Shown here: positions 15,801 to 24,318 of the stretch, in pieces
Numbering within the stretch: the stretch's first letter is position 1
Layout: each line of letters opens with the position of its first letter
DNA from: Candidatus Sphingomonas colombiensis
GTDB lineage: Bacteria > Pseudomonadota > Alphaproteobacteria > Sphingomonadales > Sphingomonadaceae
NCBI GenBank assembly: GCA_029202845.1
Contig: CP119315.1
Span: 1,309,501-1,373,500, forward strand
DNA: 64,000 nucleotides
Direction of reading: 5' to 3'
Translations under genes and position numbers: made by a program
Notes under the pieces: model-generated
What the model saw: only the letters and a program-made list of their open reading frames with translations
The model's database searches: none
Told to the model about the DNA's origin: nothing

Positions 15801-18672
15801 CGGCGTTTCCGGCGAGGTCTATGCCGTCGTCACCACTGCGGACGCGGACGGCAATGTCGCGCGCGCGGTGCGCTCGGTGTGGCTGGCGGGCGACGACGAC
15901 TGGTGGTTCGGCGGCGACAATGGCGACCGGATGGACGTGGTGCCCGAACAGCCCGCCTATAAGGCCGGCGACACCGCGCGTTTCCAGGTTCGCATGCCGT
16001 TCCGCGAGGCGACCGCGCTGGTGACGGTTGAGCGCGAGGGCGTGCTTTCCAGCTTCGTCACGCAATTGTCGGGGAAAGACCCGGTGGTCGAGGTGAAGAT
16101 GCCGGGCAGCTATGCGCCCGATGTCTATGTCTCGGTGATGGCGGTGCGCGGGCGCGTGACGCAAAGCTGGTGGGGCTGGTTCAAGAGCCTGTTCGGCGCG
16201 CGCAACGAGGCCCCCGCGGCAACGGCGCTGGTCGATCTCTCCAAGCCGGCCTATCGCCTCGGCATCGCCAAGGTGAAGGTCGGGTGGGAAGCGCATACGC
16301 TCGACGTGACGGTGAAGGCCGATCGCGAACGCTATGCCGCGCGCGATACCGCGCAGGTCGCCATTCAGGTGCGCGGGCCGGACGGCAAGCCGGCGCGCAC
16401 CGCCGATGTCGCCTTCGCCGCGGTCGATCAGGCGTTGCTCCAGCTCGCGCCCAATGAATCATGGGATGTGCTGACCGCGATGATGGGCGAACGCCCGCTT
16501 TCCGTCCTAACCGCCACCGCGCAGATGCAGGTGGTGGGCAAGCGGCATTACGGCCGCAAGGCGGTGGAGGCTGGTGGTGGCGGCGGCGGCGATGCCACGG
16601 CGCTTAACCGCGAGAATTTCCAGCCGGTGCTGCTGTGGAAAGGGCGCGTCGCGCTCGATGCCAACGGGCGGGTGATCGTGCCCGTCGCGCTCAATGACGC
16701 ATTGACGTCGTTCCGGCTGGTGGCGATCGCCACCGATGGGGCGGATCGCTTCGGCACCGGCACCGTCAATATCCGCACCGCGCAGGATCTGTCGGTTTAC
16801 GCGGGGCTGCCCCCGGCGGTGCGCACCGGCGATCAATATGCAGCCGGCTTCACGCTCAGGAACGGCTCCGACAAGCCGATGACGGTGACGGCGGAGGTGG
16901 CGCTCACCCCGCGCATCGCGACGGGCAGGCCGCTGACCGTGACGATCCCGGCCGGCGGTGCCGCGCCGATCGCGTGGAACCTCACCGCGCCGCCGCAAGC
17001 GAGCAATCTGCGCTGGCAGGTCACCGCGAAGTCCAGCGATGGCCGCGCGGCGGACAAGGTAACCGTCTCGCAAGAGGTCGTGCCCGCCGTACCGGTCGAG
17101 GTATGGGCGTCGACGCTCGCGCGAGTGGGCGCGGATACGGTGATTCCGATCCGTGCGCCCGCTGGCGCGATCGGCGGGATGGGCTCGGTCGATATCCGAC
17201 TTGATGACACGCTCGCGCCGCCGATGGCGGGGGTCCGCGCGTTCATGGCGGCCTATCCCTATACCTGCTTCGAACAGCAGATGAGCCGTATCGTGGCACT
17301 CGGTGACACGCCCGGTTGGGCGCGGCTGGCCGCCGACATTCCGGCCTATCAGGCACCGGACGGTCTCCTCCGCTATTGGCCGAGCGAAAGCCTGCAAGGA
17401 TCGGAGGCGCTCACGGCCTATGTCCTGTCGATGGCAGGAGAGGCCGGCCTGCCAATCCCGGATGCGAGCCGCACCAAGATGATCGAGGGGCTGCGCGCCG
17501 TGCTCGACGGGCGCTTGCGGCATGAGGAATATGGCGACGTGCGGCTCCAGCGGCTCGCCGCCTTCGCCGCGCTGGCGCGGGCGGGCGCCGCGACCCCCGC
17601 GATGCTCGGCCAGATCGGGCTGACCCCGGCCGAAATGCCGACCGCCAGCCTCGCCGACTATCTGCTCGCGCTCGATCGCGTGCCGGGGCTGGCCAATGCG
17701 CAGGCGCTGCGCGGGGCGGGCGAGAATGCGCTGCGCAGCCGGCTGGTTTATGAAGGCACGCGGCTCGATCTTTCCGATGCGTCGAACACGCCATGGTGGC
17801 TGATGTCGTCGGCCGACGAGGGCTCGATCAAGGCATTGCTGGCAATGCTCGGCCGGCCGGGCTGGCAGGATGAGGGGCCGAAGATGATGGTCGGCATCGC
17901 ATCGCGCCAGCAGCGCGGGCGCTGGGACACCACGACGGCCAACGCCTGGGGGGCGCTGACCGTGCGACGCTTCGCCCAGCTCTACCCGGCGAGCGCGATC
18001 GCGGGCACGACCACCGCGACGCTTGGCGGGCGCAGCGCGAGCTTCGCCTGGCCGCTGGCAACCGATCGCCGGCAGGCGTCGCTGCCTTTGCCAGCGGGGC
18101 AAACACCGCTGGTGCTCCGCCAGTCTGGCGGCGACGGGCCATGGGCGACCGTCTCGGTGAAGGCCGCCGTGCCGCTGACCCAGCCGCTCTCCGCCGGTTA
18201 TCGCCTGACGCGCAAGGTGGATGTGGTGCAGCGTCGCATCGCCGGGCAACTGACGCGCGGCGATGTGCTGCGCGTCACGCTCACGGTCGACGCGACGGCA
18301 GAGCGCAACTGGGTGGTGATCGACGATCCGATCCCCGCCAGCGCGACAATCATCGGCGATCTCGGCGGCCAATCGAAGATGCTCGCCGATCAGGCCAGTG
18401 CGGGCGACGGCGTGAAGTTCGGCGCGGTGGATGGCGATGGCAAATTGTGGGAGGTGCAGGCTGGCGTCGTCCCCGCCTATGTCGAGCGCGGCAATACCGC
18501 GTGGCGCGGCTTCTATGCGTGGGTGCCGCGCGGACGTTTCCAGGCGTCTTATATGCTGCGGCTGAACGGCGCGGGCCGCTTCCAGCTCCCGCCGACGCGG
18601 GTCGAGGCGATGTATTCGCCCGCGATCCATGCGGCGGTGCCGAATGCGCCGGTGGTCGTGGTGCAAAGGTGA
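12895..18672 (+). CDS. Bacterial alpha-2-macroglobulin family protein
   Basis: The 1925-residue product is a bacterial alpha-2-macroglobulin, a periplasmic protein thought to trap host or rival proteases through a thioester-driven conformational change. A signal peptide covers about residues 1-20 (KLALLALAIAPVAAL). Repeated beta-rich macroglobulin domains fill the first 1150 residues, followed by the bait and complement-like regions. The thioester motif is present as TCFEQQMSR with Cys1458, so this is the thioester-bearing class. The end reads like the conserved receptor-binding-like domain. There is no lipobox at the signal cleavage site, unlike E. coli ECAM, which is a lipoprotein. A strong GGGAGG ribosome site precedes the ATG. 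The stop overlaps the pbpC start (GTGA), the classic pairing of these two genes. Confidence 0.94.
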   Translation: MKLAAKLALLALAIAPVAALSDNAPRVILAQPGIGNGAIERFTMRFSQPMAPLGDPRAAAPATTQCPVEGKGRWVDQQTWVYEFTRPLPGGTSCAFKTVEGLKSVAGYALAGTRSFTVDAGGPVARAVLPSGSGDEIEEDQAFLVAANMSPDPRSVAANAYCAVDGIGEKIPVDVLAADLPGKLLKEMGKDRWEVRSFLENAGIAADLPEGAADRQRALSNVVALKCRRNLPPGRDMALVWGANIAAAGGKRAGTDQRFDYTVRKPFAARFECSRVNPQAGCSPVEKAWVRFTAPVPMSTAQAIRITLADGKKIAPTISADEKKKATIADISFAAPLPFDTAAKLELPQNVKDESGRALSNAERFPLDIRFDRAPPLVKFAAPFGILEAKEGGVLPVTVRNVEPALQGRNLAVGGQALRVANSDGDVADWLRRVGSADDSRYETVKRGKESVEVNHTGDTSILGGKGAPLTVALPGKGRDFEVVGVPLGKPGFYVVELASPVLGRALLGRDATRYVAASALVTNMAVHFKWGRERSLAWVTALDSSEPVANAAIAITDSCTGKLLARGATDRSGALMVAGGLPEPETYGSCRDNSSAHPLMISARAGDDFSFTLTEWGNGIRPYDFDLPYGYSKPGDVFHTVFDRALVRAGETVHMKHIVRHPVGAGFTIPAGFTGTLRLSHRGSDTEFDLPLTIDANGTGETSWTAPKGAPMGDYDLRVIAGDRTIYTSQSFRLDEYRLPTMRATVSGPKGALVRPKTVPLDLFAGYLSGGGASNLPVDLRVGWFARRSNPDGYEAYTFGGRAVQEGVKPLNGDGEEDAPTLPPTQTLPAKLGADGTGRQTVEVPQGLDGTTDMTVEMDYQDANGQTLTASRTIPVFASRVQLGVKTDGWLMKQDDLRLRFVALDPDGKPIKGQKIAVALYSRQILTARRRLIGGFYAYDNQMRTTKLSASCTATTDAQGLAQCAANPGVSGEVYAVVTTADADGNVARAVRSVWLAGDDDWWFGGDNGDRMDVVPEQPAYKAGDTARFQVRMPFREATALVTVEREGVLSSFVTQLSGKDPVVEVKMPGSYAPDVYVSVMAVRGRVTQSWWGWFKSLFGARNEAPAATALVDLSKPAYRLGIAKVKVGWEAHTLDVTVKADRERYAARDTAQVAIQVRGPDGKPARTADVAFAAVDQALLQLAPNESWDVLTAMMGERPLSVLTATAQMQVVGKRHYGRKAVEAGGGGGGDATALNRENFQPVLLWKGRVALDANGRVIVPVALNDALTSFRLVAIATDGADRFGTGTVNIRTAQDLSVYAGLPPAVRTGDQYAAGFTLRNGSDKPMTVTAEVALTPRIATGRPLTVTIPAGGAAPIAWNLTAPPQASNLRWQVTAKSSDGRAADKVTVSQEVVPAVPVEVWASTLARVGADTVIPIRAPAGAIGGMGSVDIRLDDTLAPPMAGVRAFMAAYPYTCFEQQMSRIVALGDTPGWARLAADIPAYQAPDGLLRYWPSESLQGSEALTAYVLSMAGEAGLPIPDASRTKMIEGLRAVLDGRLRHEEYGDVRLQRLAAFAALARAGAATPAMLGQIGLTPAEMPTASLADYLLALDRVPGLANAQALRGAGENALRSRLVYEGTRLDLSDASNTPWWLMSSADEGSIKALLAMLGRPGWQDEGPKMMVGIASRQQRGRWDTTTANAWGALTVRRFAQLYPASAIAGTTTATLGGRSASFAWPLATDRRQASLPLPAGQTPLVLRQSGGDGPWATVSVKAAVPLTQPLSAGYRLTRKVDVVQRRIAGQLTRGDVLRVTLTVDATAERNWVVIDDPIPASATIIGDLGGQSKMLADQASAGDGVKFGAVDGDGKLWEVQAGVVPAYVERGNTAWRGFYAWVPRGRFQASYMLRLNGAGRFQLPPTRVEAMYSPAIHAAVPNAPVVVVQR

Positions 18673-20807
18673 ACGACACGCGCGCGCCTGCCCCGCCGGC
18701 GCGGCGCGCGTGGCCGATCGTGGCGATTCTGCTGGTCGCGACGCTGTTCGGCCTCATCGACTGGTTCACGCGGCCGCCACCGCTGGCCGGTTATGCGCAG
18801 GTCCGCGCGGCGTGGCGGCCATCGGAAGCGTGGCTTTACGATCGCAACGGCGTGCTGCTCGATTCCTCGCGGGTCGATTTCGCGTCACGGCGACTGGCAT
18901 GGACCCCGCTCGATCAGATCGCACCGATCGTCCGCACCACGATCATCGCCGCCGAGGACCGGCGCTTCGCCGATCATGGCGGGGTCGACTGGCTCGCGCT
19001 GGGCGGGGCGGTGCGCGATCGGATCACCGGCAAGCGCCCGCGCGGCGCGAGCACGCTGGCGATGCAACTCGCCGGCTTCCTCTCGCCCGATCTCGCGCGG
19101 CCGGGCGCACGCGGCTGGCGCGATAAGTTGCGGCAGATCAGGGCGGCACGGACGATCGGCGATACCTGGAGCCGCGACCAGATCCTCGAAGCCTATCTCA
19201 ATCTGGCCGGCTTTCGCGGAGAGGCGCAGGGGATCGGCGCCGCCGCGCTCGGGCTATTCGGCAAGACGCCCGCCACCCTGACCCGCGACGATGCGCTGCT
19301 GCTCGCGGCGCTGCTGCCCAATCCGCAGGCGCCAGCCAGCAACGTCGCACGTCGTGCCTGCCTGCTGGCGCATGATCGCGATTGCGCGCGCTATCCCGCG
19401 CTTGCCGCGTCGATGCTCGGCCCGGCGCGCAGCCTCGCGCTCGATCCGGGGCTGGCGCCGCATCTCGCGGACCGCTTGCTAAAAAAGCCGGGGATGCGCG
19501 TTTCCACCACGCTCGACATCAACGTCCAGCGTGTGGCGACCGCCGCTTTGCGCCGCCAACTTCTCGGGCTGGGTGCGACCCGCGCGCGCGATGGCGCGGT
19601 GATCGTCGTCGACAATGCCAGCGGCGACGTGCTCGCCTATGTCGGCGGGATCGGCGGAAATTCGACCGCGCCGGCGGTGGACGGCGCCAACGCCTATCGG
19701 CAGGCGGGATCGACGCTGAAGCCGTTCCTCTACGCCGAAGCGATCGAAAAGGGCTATCTCACCCCCGCCTCGATCCTCGACGATTCTCCGGTGCAGCTCG
19801 ACACCGCGTCGGGTCTGTATGTCCCGCAGAATTACGATCGCGCGTTCAAGGGGCCGGTCTCGGCGCGCGCGGCGCTGGCCGGTTCGCTCAACGTGCCCGC
19901 GGTGCGCACCTTGCTGCTCGTCGGCGTCGATCCGTTCCGCGATCGCTTGTGGGATACCGGCTATCGCGGACTGGTGGAGGATGGCGCTTATTACGGCTTC
20001 AGCCTCGCACTCGGCTCGGCGGAGGTGACGCTGCAGGAACAGGCGGCGGCCTATCGCAGCCTCGCGCAAGGCGGGCGCTGGTCCACGCTGCGGCTGACGG
20101 CGGATGATCCGCACACGCCGCCACGCGCGATCACCACGCCGGCCGCGGCATGGATCGTTGGCGATATGCTGTCCGATCCGGTCGCCCGCGCCGGCACGTT
20201 CGGGCTCGATTCAGCGCTGCGGCTGCCGTTCTGGGCGGCGGTGAAGACGGGCACGTCCAAGGCGATGCGCGACAATTGGTGCGTCGGCTTCTCGACACGT
20301 TTCACCGTCGCGGTGTGGGTCGGCAATGTCGAAGGCGATGCGATGCGCGCGGTTTCCGGCACCAGCGGCGCGGCGCCGGTATGGCGTGACGTGATGCTGG
20401 CGCTGGGCGGTACGCGCGCCGGCCATGCCCCGCCCCCGCCGCCCGGCGTGGAGGCACGGCAAATCGCCTTCCCCGGCACGCGCGAGCAACCGCGCCGCGA
20501 ATGGTTTCTCGCCGGAACCTCCTTCGCCCGCGCGGATGTCGCACCGGCCGAAGCGCGCCGCCCGCGCATCGCCGCCCCGGTCTCTGGCAGCGTCTATGCG
20601 CTCGATCCGGATATCCCGCGCGATCGGCAGCGGCTGTCGGTATCGGTAACCGGTGCAGCGACGACGCACCGGCTGCGGCTCGACGCGCGCGATCTCGGCC
20701 CCGCCGAAGCGATCGCGCCGATGTTCCCCGCGCCGGGCAAGCACCAGCTCGCACTGGTCGATGTGGCGGGGCGCGTCGTCGATCGTGTGACCTTTACGGT
20801 ACGCTGA
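18669..20807 (+). CDS. pbpC: Penicillin-binding protein 1C
   Basis: PBP1C is a bifunctional peptidoglycan synthase of the inner membrane, paired in many Gram-negatives with alpha-2-macroglobulin, where it is proposed to repair wall damage when proteases breach the cell. A transmembrane helix lies at about 15-31. The GT51 transglycosylase domain has Glu96 in AAEDRRF and GASTLAMQLAG. The transpeptidase domain has the SxxK motif with Ser348 and Lys351 (GSTLKPF), an SLN motif, and KTG at Lys526 (VKTGTSKAMRDNW). A C-terminal BiPBP_C-like domain follows. The GTG at 18669 overlaps the preceding stop; longer upstream frames run antiparallel to no homology and are rejected. Confidence 0.95.
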   Translation: MNDTRAPAPPARRAWPIVAILLVATLFGLIDWFTRPPPLAGYAQVRAAWRPSEAWLYDRNGVLLDSSRVDFASRRLAWTPLDQIAPIVRTTIIAAEDRRFADHGGVDWLALGGAVRDRITGKRPRGASTLAMQLAGFLSPDLARPGARGWRDKLRQIRAARTIGDTWSRDQILEAYLNLAGFRGEAQGIGAAALGLFGKTPATLTRDDALLLAALLPNPQAPASNVARRACLLAHDRDCARYPALAASMLGPARSLALDPGLAPHLADRLLKKPGMRVSTTLDINVQRVATAALRRQLLGLGATRARDGAVIVVDNASGDVLAYVGGIGGNSTAPAVDGANAYRQAGSTLKPFLYAEAIEKGYLTPASILDDSPVQLDTASGLYVPQNYDRAFKGPVSARAALAGSLNVPAVRTLLLVGVDPFRDRLWDTGYRGLVEDGAYYGFSLALGSAEVTLQEQAAAYRSLAQGGRWSTLRLTADDPHTPPRAITTPAAAWIVGDMLSDPVARAGTFGLDSALRLPFWAAVKTGTSKAMRDNWCVGFSTRFTVAVWVGNVEGDAMRAVSGTSGAAPVWRDVMLALGGTRAGHAPPPPPGVEARQIAFPGTREQPRREWFLAGTSFARADVAPAEARRPRIAAPVSGSVYALDPDIPRDRQRLSVSVTGAATTHRLRLDARDLGPAEAIAPMFPAPGKHQLALVDVAGRVVDRVTFTVR

Positions 20808-20968
20808 GCGGATTTTTCGTCGCCCGCGAACCGCCATCGGGATCGCGCGTTGATGATCCGGCCCCTTCCCTTTGGGGGCTAGTGTCGCGCTGTCGGCACT
20901 GGCCGCGTCGTTGCTTACCATGCGACGCGGCCGAAGCGCGCACCGGCGAGGCCTGCTATGATCGCGCG

Positions 20969-21766
20969 ATGAGCAAGGGCACGATTCGCATCGGTATCGG
21001 CGGCTGGACCTACGAGCCGTGGCGCGACAGCTTCTACCCGCCGAAATGGCCGGTAAAGCGCGAGCTGGAATATGCCGCCGGCAAACTGACCGCGATCGAG
21101 GTCAACGGCACTTATTACAGCGGCTTCAAACCCGCGACCTTCGCCGGATGGGCGAATACGGTGCCCGACGGTTTCGTCTTCACGCTCAAGGCCTCGCGCT
21201 TCTGCACCAATCGCAAGGTGCTGGCGGAGGCCGGTGAATCGGTCGCGCGCTTCGTCGGGCAGGGGATCGTGGAGCTGGGAGACAAGCTCGGCCCGATCCT
21301 GTGGCAATTCATGGCGACCAAGAAATTCGATGCCGATGATTTCGGCGCCTTCCTCAAGCTGCTGCCCTCGAACCATGACGGCGTGGCGCTGCGCCACGCG
21401 GTGCAGGTGCGGCACGAATCCTTCGCCGACACTGCCTTTATCGCGATGTGTCGCGCTGCCGGGGTGGCGATCGTCTATGCCGATTCGGCCGATTATCCCG
21501 CGATCGCCGATGTGACGGGCGCTTTCACCTATGCCCGGCTGGAGAATGCCGTGGAGGAGGAGCCGGCGGGCTATACGCCAGCGGCGCTCGATCGCTGGGC
21601 GGGCGCGGCGCGCGAATGGGCGGCCGGCGAGGCGCCGGAAAACCTGCCTTATGTCGATCCCGCGAAACCGGAACTAGCGCCGCGCGATGCGTTCATATTC
21701 TTCATCAATGGCGCAAAGATCCGTGCCCCGCACGGCGCGATGGCGCTGATCGATCGCGTCAAATAA
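20969..21766 (+). CDS. DUF72 (YecE-like) family protein
   Basis: The 265-residue product belongs to the DUF72/YecE family, predicted TIM-barrel proteins of unknown reaction. Family signatures are IGIGGWTYEPWRDSFYP at the N-terminus, EVNGTYYSGFKPATFAGW, VFTLKASRF and the LGPILWQF segment. DNA-repair or nuclease roles have been suggested for the family but not settled. The ATG at 20969 starts exactly at the conserved N-terminus. The 161-bp gap behind pbpC shows no terminator. The 3' end overlaps the convergent mitofilin-like gene by eight bases. Confidence 0.9.
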   Translation: MSKGTIRIGIGGWTYEPWRDSFYPPKWPVKRELEYAAGKLTAIEVNGTYYSGFKPATFAGWANTVPDGFVFTLKASRFCTNRKVLAEAGESVARFVGQGIVELGDKLGPILWQFMATKKFDADDFGAFLKLLPSNHDGVALRHAVQVRHESFADTAFIAMCRAAGVAIVYADSADYPAIADVTGAFTYARLENAVEEEPAGYTPAALDRWAGAAREWAAGEAPENLPYVDPAKPELAPRDAFIFFINGAKIRAPHGAMALIDRVK

Positions 21767-22664
21767 CGCCCGGCGGCGGTGGCGCGAGCGGTTCGGGCGC
21801 GGGCGCCGGGGCCGCATCCGCCTCATCCTGCTTCGGCGGCGCGGGCGGGGGGAGCATCAACGCCGCCGCCTCGATCGCATCGAGCGCGCGATGCGCATCG
21901 ATAAAGCGCCGCGCGGCCGTCGCCCAATTGCCCGAATCCGTCGCGCCCGGCAGGCGTGAGACCTCCCCCAGCGCCGCCTGCACCTGCCCGGATTCAAGCA
22001 ACCGCCGCGCGCGCGCCAGTCGCTCGCCGGGAAGCTGCGACGGGGTATTGGCGTCGTGCAGGATGATCAGCTTGCCGAGCTGAAGCCGCAGCCCTTCCAG
22101 CCAGCCATCATCCCCGTTGATCAGCACATCGGCGTTATTGTCGAGCGCCTGCCGCAATGCGGCGATCGTCACCGGCTGGCGCGCCGCCTGGATAACGGCG
22201 GCCACCGGACCAGGCGCGATCTTGCCGAAGCGTTCGCGCAATTGCACCTCGAGATAGCCGAGCGGCAGCCCGCGATCGATCGCGCGGCGCGTGGCGAAGG
22301 CGACCATCATCGCCTCCGCACGACCAGCCTGCGTGGCGGCGGCGGCGGAAGTGCTGCCGATCTCCGCCGCGCGCGCCTCCAGCGCGGCGAGTTGCGCGGC
22401 AAGCGTGGTTTCGCGCGTCGCCAGCGCGTCGAGATCGGGCGGCGGGGCGGGCGGGGATGGTGCTGCGGCCGGCTGCGGCTCGACAGGGGCAGCGGCGGGC
22501 GCGGGTGGGTTCGATGCGGGGGTGTGGATGAACCATCCGCCCGAATTGCGCATCGCGAAAAACATCAGCGCGATGCCGATGGCAAAGGCCAGCACGATAA
22601 AAATCGTCACCAGCCCGACCCGCGGCCGGCGCGCGGCGGTTTCGCTCGGCATAGGATCGTTCAT
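21759..22664 (-). CDS. Mitofilin-like inner-membrane protein downstream of hemD
   Basis: The 301-residue product has a short cytoplasmic N-terminus, one membrane helix at about 18-40, a Pro/Ala-rich linker (about 48-77), a coiled-coil-prone stretch (about 80-115) and a helical C-terminal domain. This layout and its place behind hemC-hemD match the alphaproteobacterial mitofilin-related (Mic60-like/HemX-like) proteins. In alphaproteobacteria Mic60 shapes intracytoplasmic membranes and HemX-like proteins are linked to haem synthesis. The exact role here is unproven. It is separated from hemD by 24 bases and is probably translated from the same mRNA. Confidence 0.7.
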   Translation of the reverse strand: MNDPMPSETAARRPRVGLVTIFIVLAFAIGIALMFFAMRNSGGWFIHTPASNPPAPAAAPVEPQPAAAPSPPAPPPDLDALATRETTLAAQLAALEARAAEIGSTSAAAATQAGRAEAMMVAFATRRAIDRGLPLGYLEVQLRERFGKIAPGPVAAVIQAARQPVTIAALRQALDNNADVLINGDDGWLEGLRLQLGKLIILHDANTPSQLPGERLARARRLLESGQVQAALGEVSRLPGATDSGNWATAARRFIDAHRALDAIEAAALMLPPPAPPKQDEADAAPAPAPEPLAPPPPGVI

Positions 22665-22688
22665 GGGCGCACTATCCCCGCGCCAGCG

Positions 22689-23357
22689 TCACGGGTCAAT
22701 CGCGAGCTTGGCGGCGAGCGTGACGAGCAACATGTCATCGGGGCGCGCCGCGACGGCGATATCGCCCCATCCCGTACCGGCGGCGTTCGCCACCGCCTCG
22801 CTCAGCGCGGCGAGACGGATCGTATCGCGCGGCACGCCATCGCGATCGCTCAGCGCGGCGAAATGGCGCGCGGCACGCGGCGAATGGAGCAATACGACCT
22901 GCCCGCGCGCCACCGCCAGCGCGCCGCGCGCGGGATCGAGCGCGCGGCTGCGATAGACGGTGACCGCGGTGACGCCGTGTAACCCGATCCGATCATGCCC
23001 GACGAGATGGAGCAGCCGCGCGAACCCCGCCGCGCGCGCCGCCGCGATCACCGCGACGCCATCGCTCGTTCCGGCGAGCGCGACGCGCAGGCCGGCTTCC
23101 CGTGCGGCAGCGGCGCTCCCCTCGCCTACCGCGACCACCGGCAGCGCACGCACCGCCGCCAGTCCGTCGCCCGCGTGGCGCATCGCATTGGCGCTGGTGA
23201 CGAGCAGCGCATCGAACTCACCCTCCGGCAGCGACCATGCGACCGGCTCGACCGCGAACAGTGGCAGCGCGCGCGCCGGGATATCGAGCGCCGCGAGCCG
23301 CGCGATCGTCTGCGCGTCGCCGGGCGCGGGGCGCAGTACGATCGCAGTGCGCGTCAT
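22689..23357 (-). CDS. hemD: Uroporphyrinogen-III synthase
   Basis: HemD cyclises hydroxymethylbilane with inversion of ring D to make uroporphyrinogen III, the branch point to haem, siroheme and cobalamin. The family is poorly conserved, but the 222-residue size, the two-lobed pattern with ALLVTSANAMRHA in the first lobe and VVLLHSPRAARHF in the second, and the four-base overlap with hemC make the call secure. Confidence 0.92.
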   Translation of the reverse strand: MTRTAIVLRPAPGDAQTIARLAALDIPARALPLFAVEPVAWSLPEGEFDALLVTSANAMRHAGDGLAAVRALPVVAVGEGSAAAAREAGLRVALAGTSDGVAVIAAARAAGFARLLHLVGHDRIGLHGVTAVTVYRSRALDPARGALAVARGQVVLLHSPRAARHFAALSDRDGVPRDTIRLAALSEAVANAAGTGWGDIAVAARPDDMLLVTLAAKLAIDP

Positions 23358-24253
23358 CCGCCGAACAGCCGCTTCACCGCCGCCGGCGCGCGCGCCAGCA
23401 GATCACGCGCCAGCGCGCCGGCGATATCCTCGCCGGGGGTGCCGGACAGCTCGCCCGCGATCATCTCGGCACCATCTTCGGACAGTAATTGCGCGCGCAG
23501 CACGATCCGCCCGTCCACGATCCGCGCCAACGCGCCGACCGGCGAATGACACCCCGCGTCCAGCGCCGCGAGCAAGGCGCGCTCGGTCAGCACGGCCGCG
23601 CTGGTCGGCGCGTCATCGATCGCCGCGATGATCGCCGCTGCCGGGGAGCCGGCGCGTATCTCGATCGCCACCGCCGCCTGCGATGGCGCGGGCAGCATCT
23701 CGTCGATCGCGATCGCCGCGCCCAGATCGTGCCGCCCGAGCCGATCCAGCCCGGCGGCGGCAAGCAGCGTCGCGTCCGCCTCCCCCGCTTCCAGCTTGGC
23801 GAGCCGCGTCGCGACATTGCCCCGGAACAGCACGATCTTCAGATCGGGGCGCAGGTGAAGCAATTGCGCGCGACGACGCGGCGAACTGGTGCCGACCACC
23901 GCGCCGTTCGGCAGCGCCGCGATCGATTCCGCGCCGATCAGCCGGTCACGTACATCGGCGCGCGGCAGCATCGCGGCGATGGCGATCTCCGCCGGGCGGA
24001 TCGTCTCGACGTCTTTGCCCGAATGGACGCAGGCATCGACCTCCCCATCGAGCAGCGCGCGATCCAGCTCCTTGGTCCACAGCCCCTTGCCGCCGATCTC
24101 GGCCAGCGCGCGATCCTGCACCTTGTCGCCGGTGGTGCGCATCGGCACCAGTTCGATCGCGATACCGGGATGCGCGGCGATCAGCGCGTCGCGCACCATC
24201 TCCGCCTGGGTGAGCGCAAGGGGCGAAGCACGGGTGCCTAGGCGAAAGGTCAT
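23354..24253 (-). CDS. hemC: Hydroxymethylbilane synthase (porphobilinogen deaminase)
   Basis: HemC polymerises four porphobilinogens on a dipyrromethane cofactor. The 299-residue protein starts at ATG 24253 (MTFRLGTRASPLAL); in-frame starts further up add unrelated residues. Visible motifs are TRASPLALTQAE, TTGDKVQDRAL, GGKGLWTKELD, VHSGKDVETI, GTSSPRRRAQL, FRGNVATRLAKL and the cofactor-attachment Cys235 in LDAGCHSPVG. It is divergent from tsaD with a 65-bp shared upstream region and overlaps hemD by four bases. Confidence 0.97.
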   Translation of the reverse strand: MTFRLGTRASPLALTQAEMVRDALIAAHPGIAIELVPMRTTGDKVQDRALAEIGGKGLWTKELDRALLDGEVDACVHSGKDVETIRPAEIAIAAMLPRADVRDRLIGAESIAALPNGAVVGTSSPRRRAQLLHLRPDLKIVLFRGNVATRLAKLEAGEADATLLAAAGLDRLGRHDLGAAIAIDEMLPAPSQAAVAIEIRAGSPAAAIIAAIDDAPTSAAVLTERALLAALDAGCHSPVGALARIVDGRIVLRAQLLSEDGAEMIAGELSGTPGEDIAGALARDLLARAPAAVKRLFGG

Positions 24254-24318
24254 GTCCATCCCGATGACCCAAGCCGCGCCCTTCGACAAGTTCGGAACGA
24301 GCGGATAGAGGATTGGCC
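24254..24318. promoter_or_regulatory. Divergent promoter region hemC / tsaD
   Basis: Only 65 bases separate the two start codons, so both promoters must lie here or inside the genes. The segment includes CCCTTCGACAAGTTCGG, which resembles the CCCTTCGACAAGCTCAGG sequence often dispersed in proteobacterial intergenic regions. No clear -35 or -10 pair was assigned. Confidence 0.4.

Noticed and set aside
16507..18666. A 719-codon open frame antisense to the alpha-2-macroglobulin gene
   Set aside because: It mirrors the codon bias of a high-GC gene, has a histidine/arginine-rich composition with no recognisable domain, and lies fully inside a well-supported gene.
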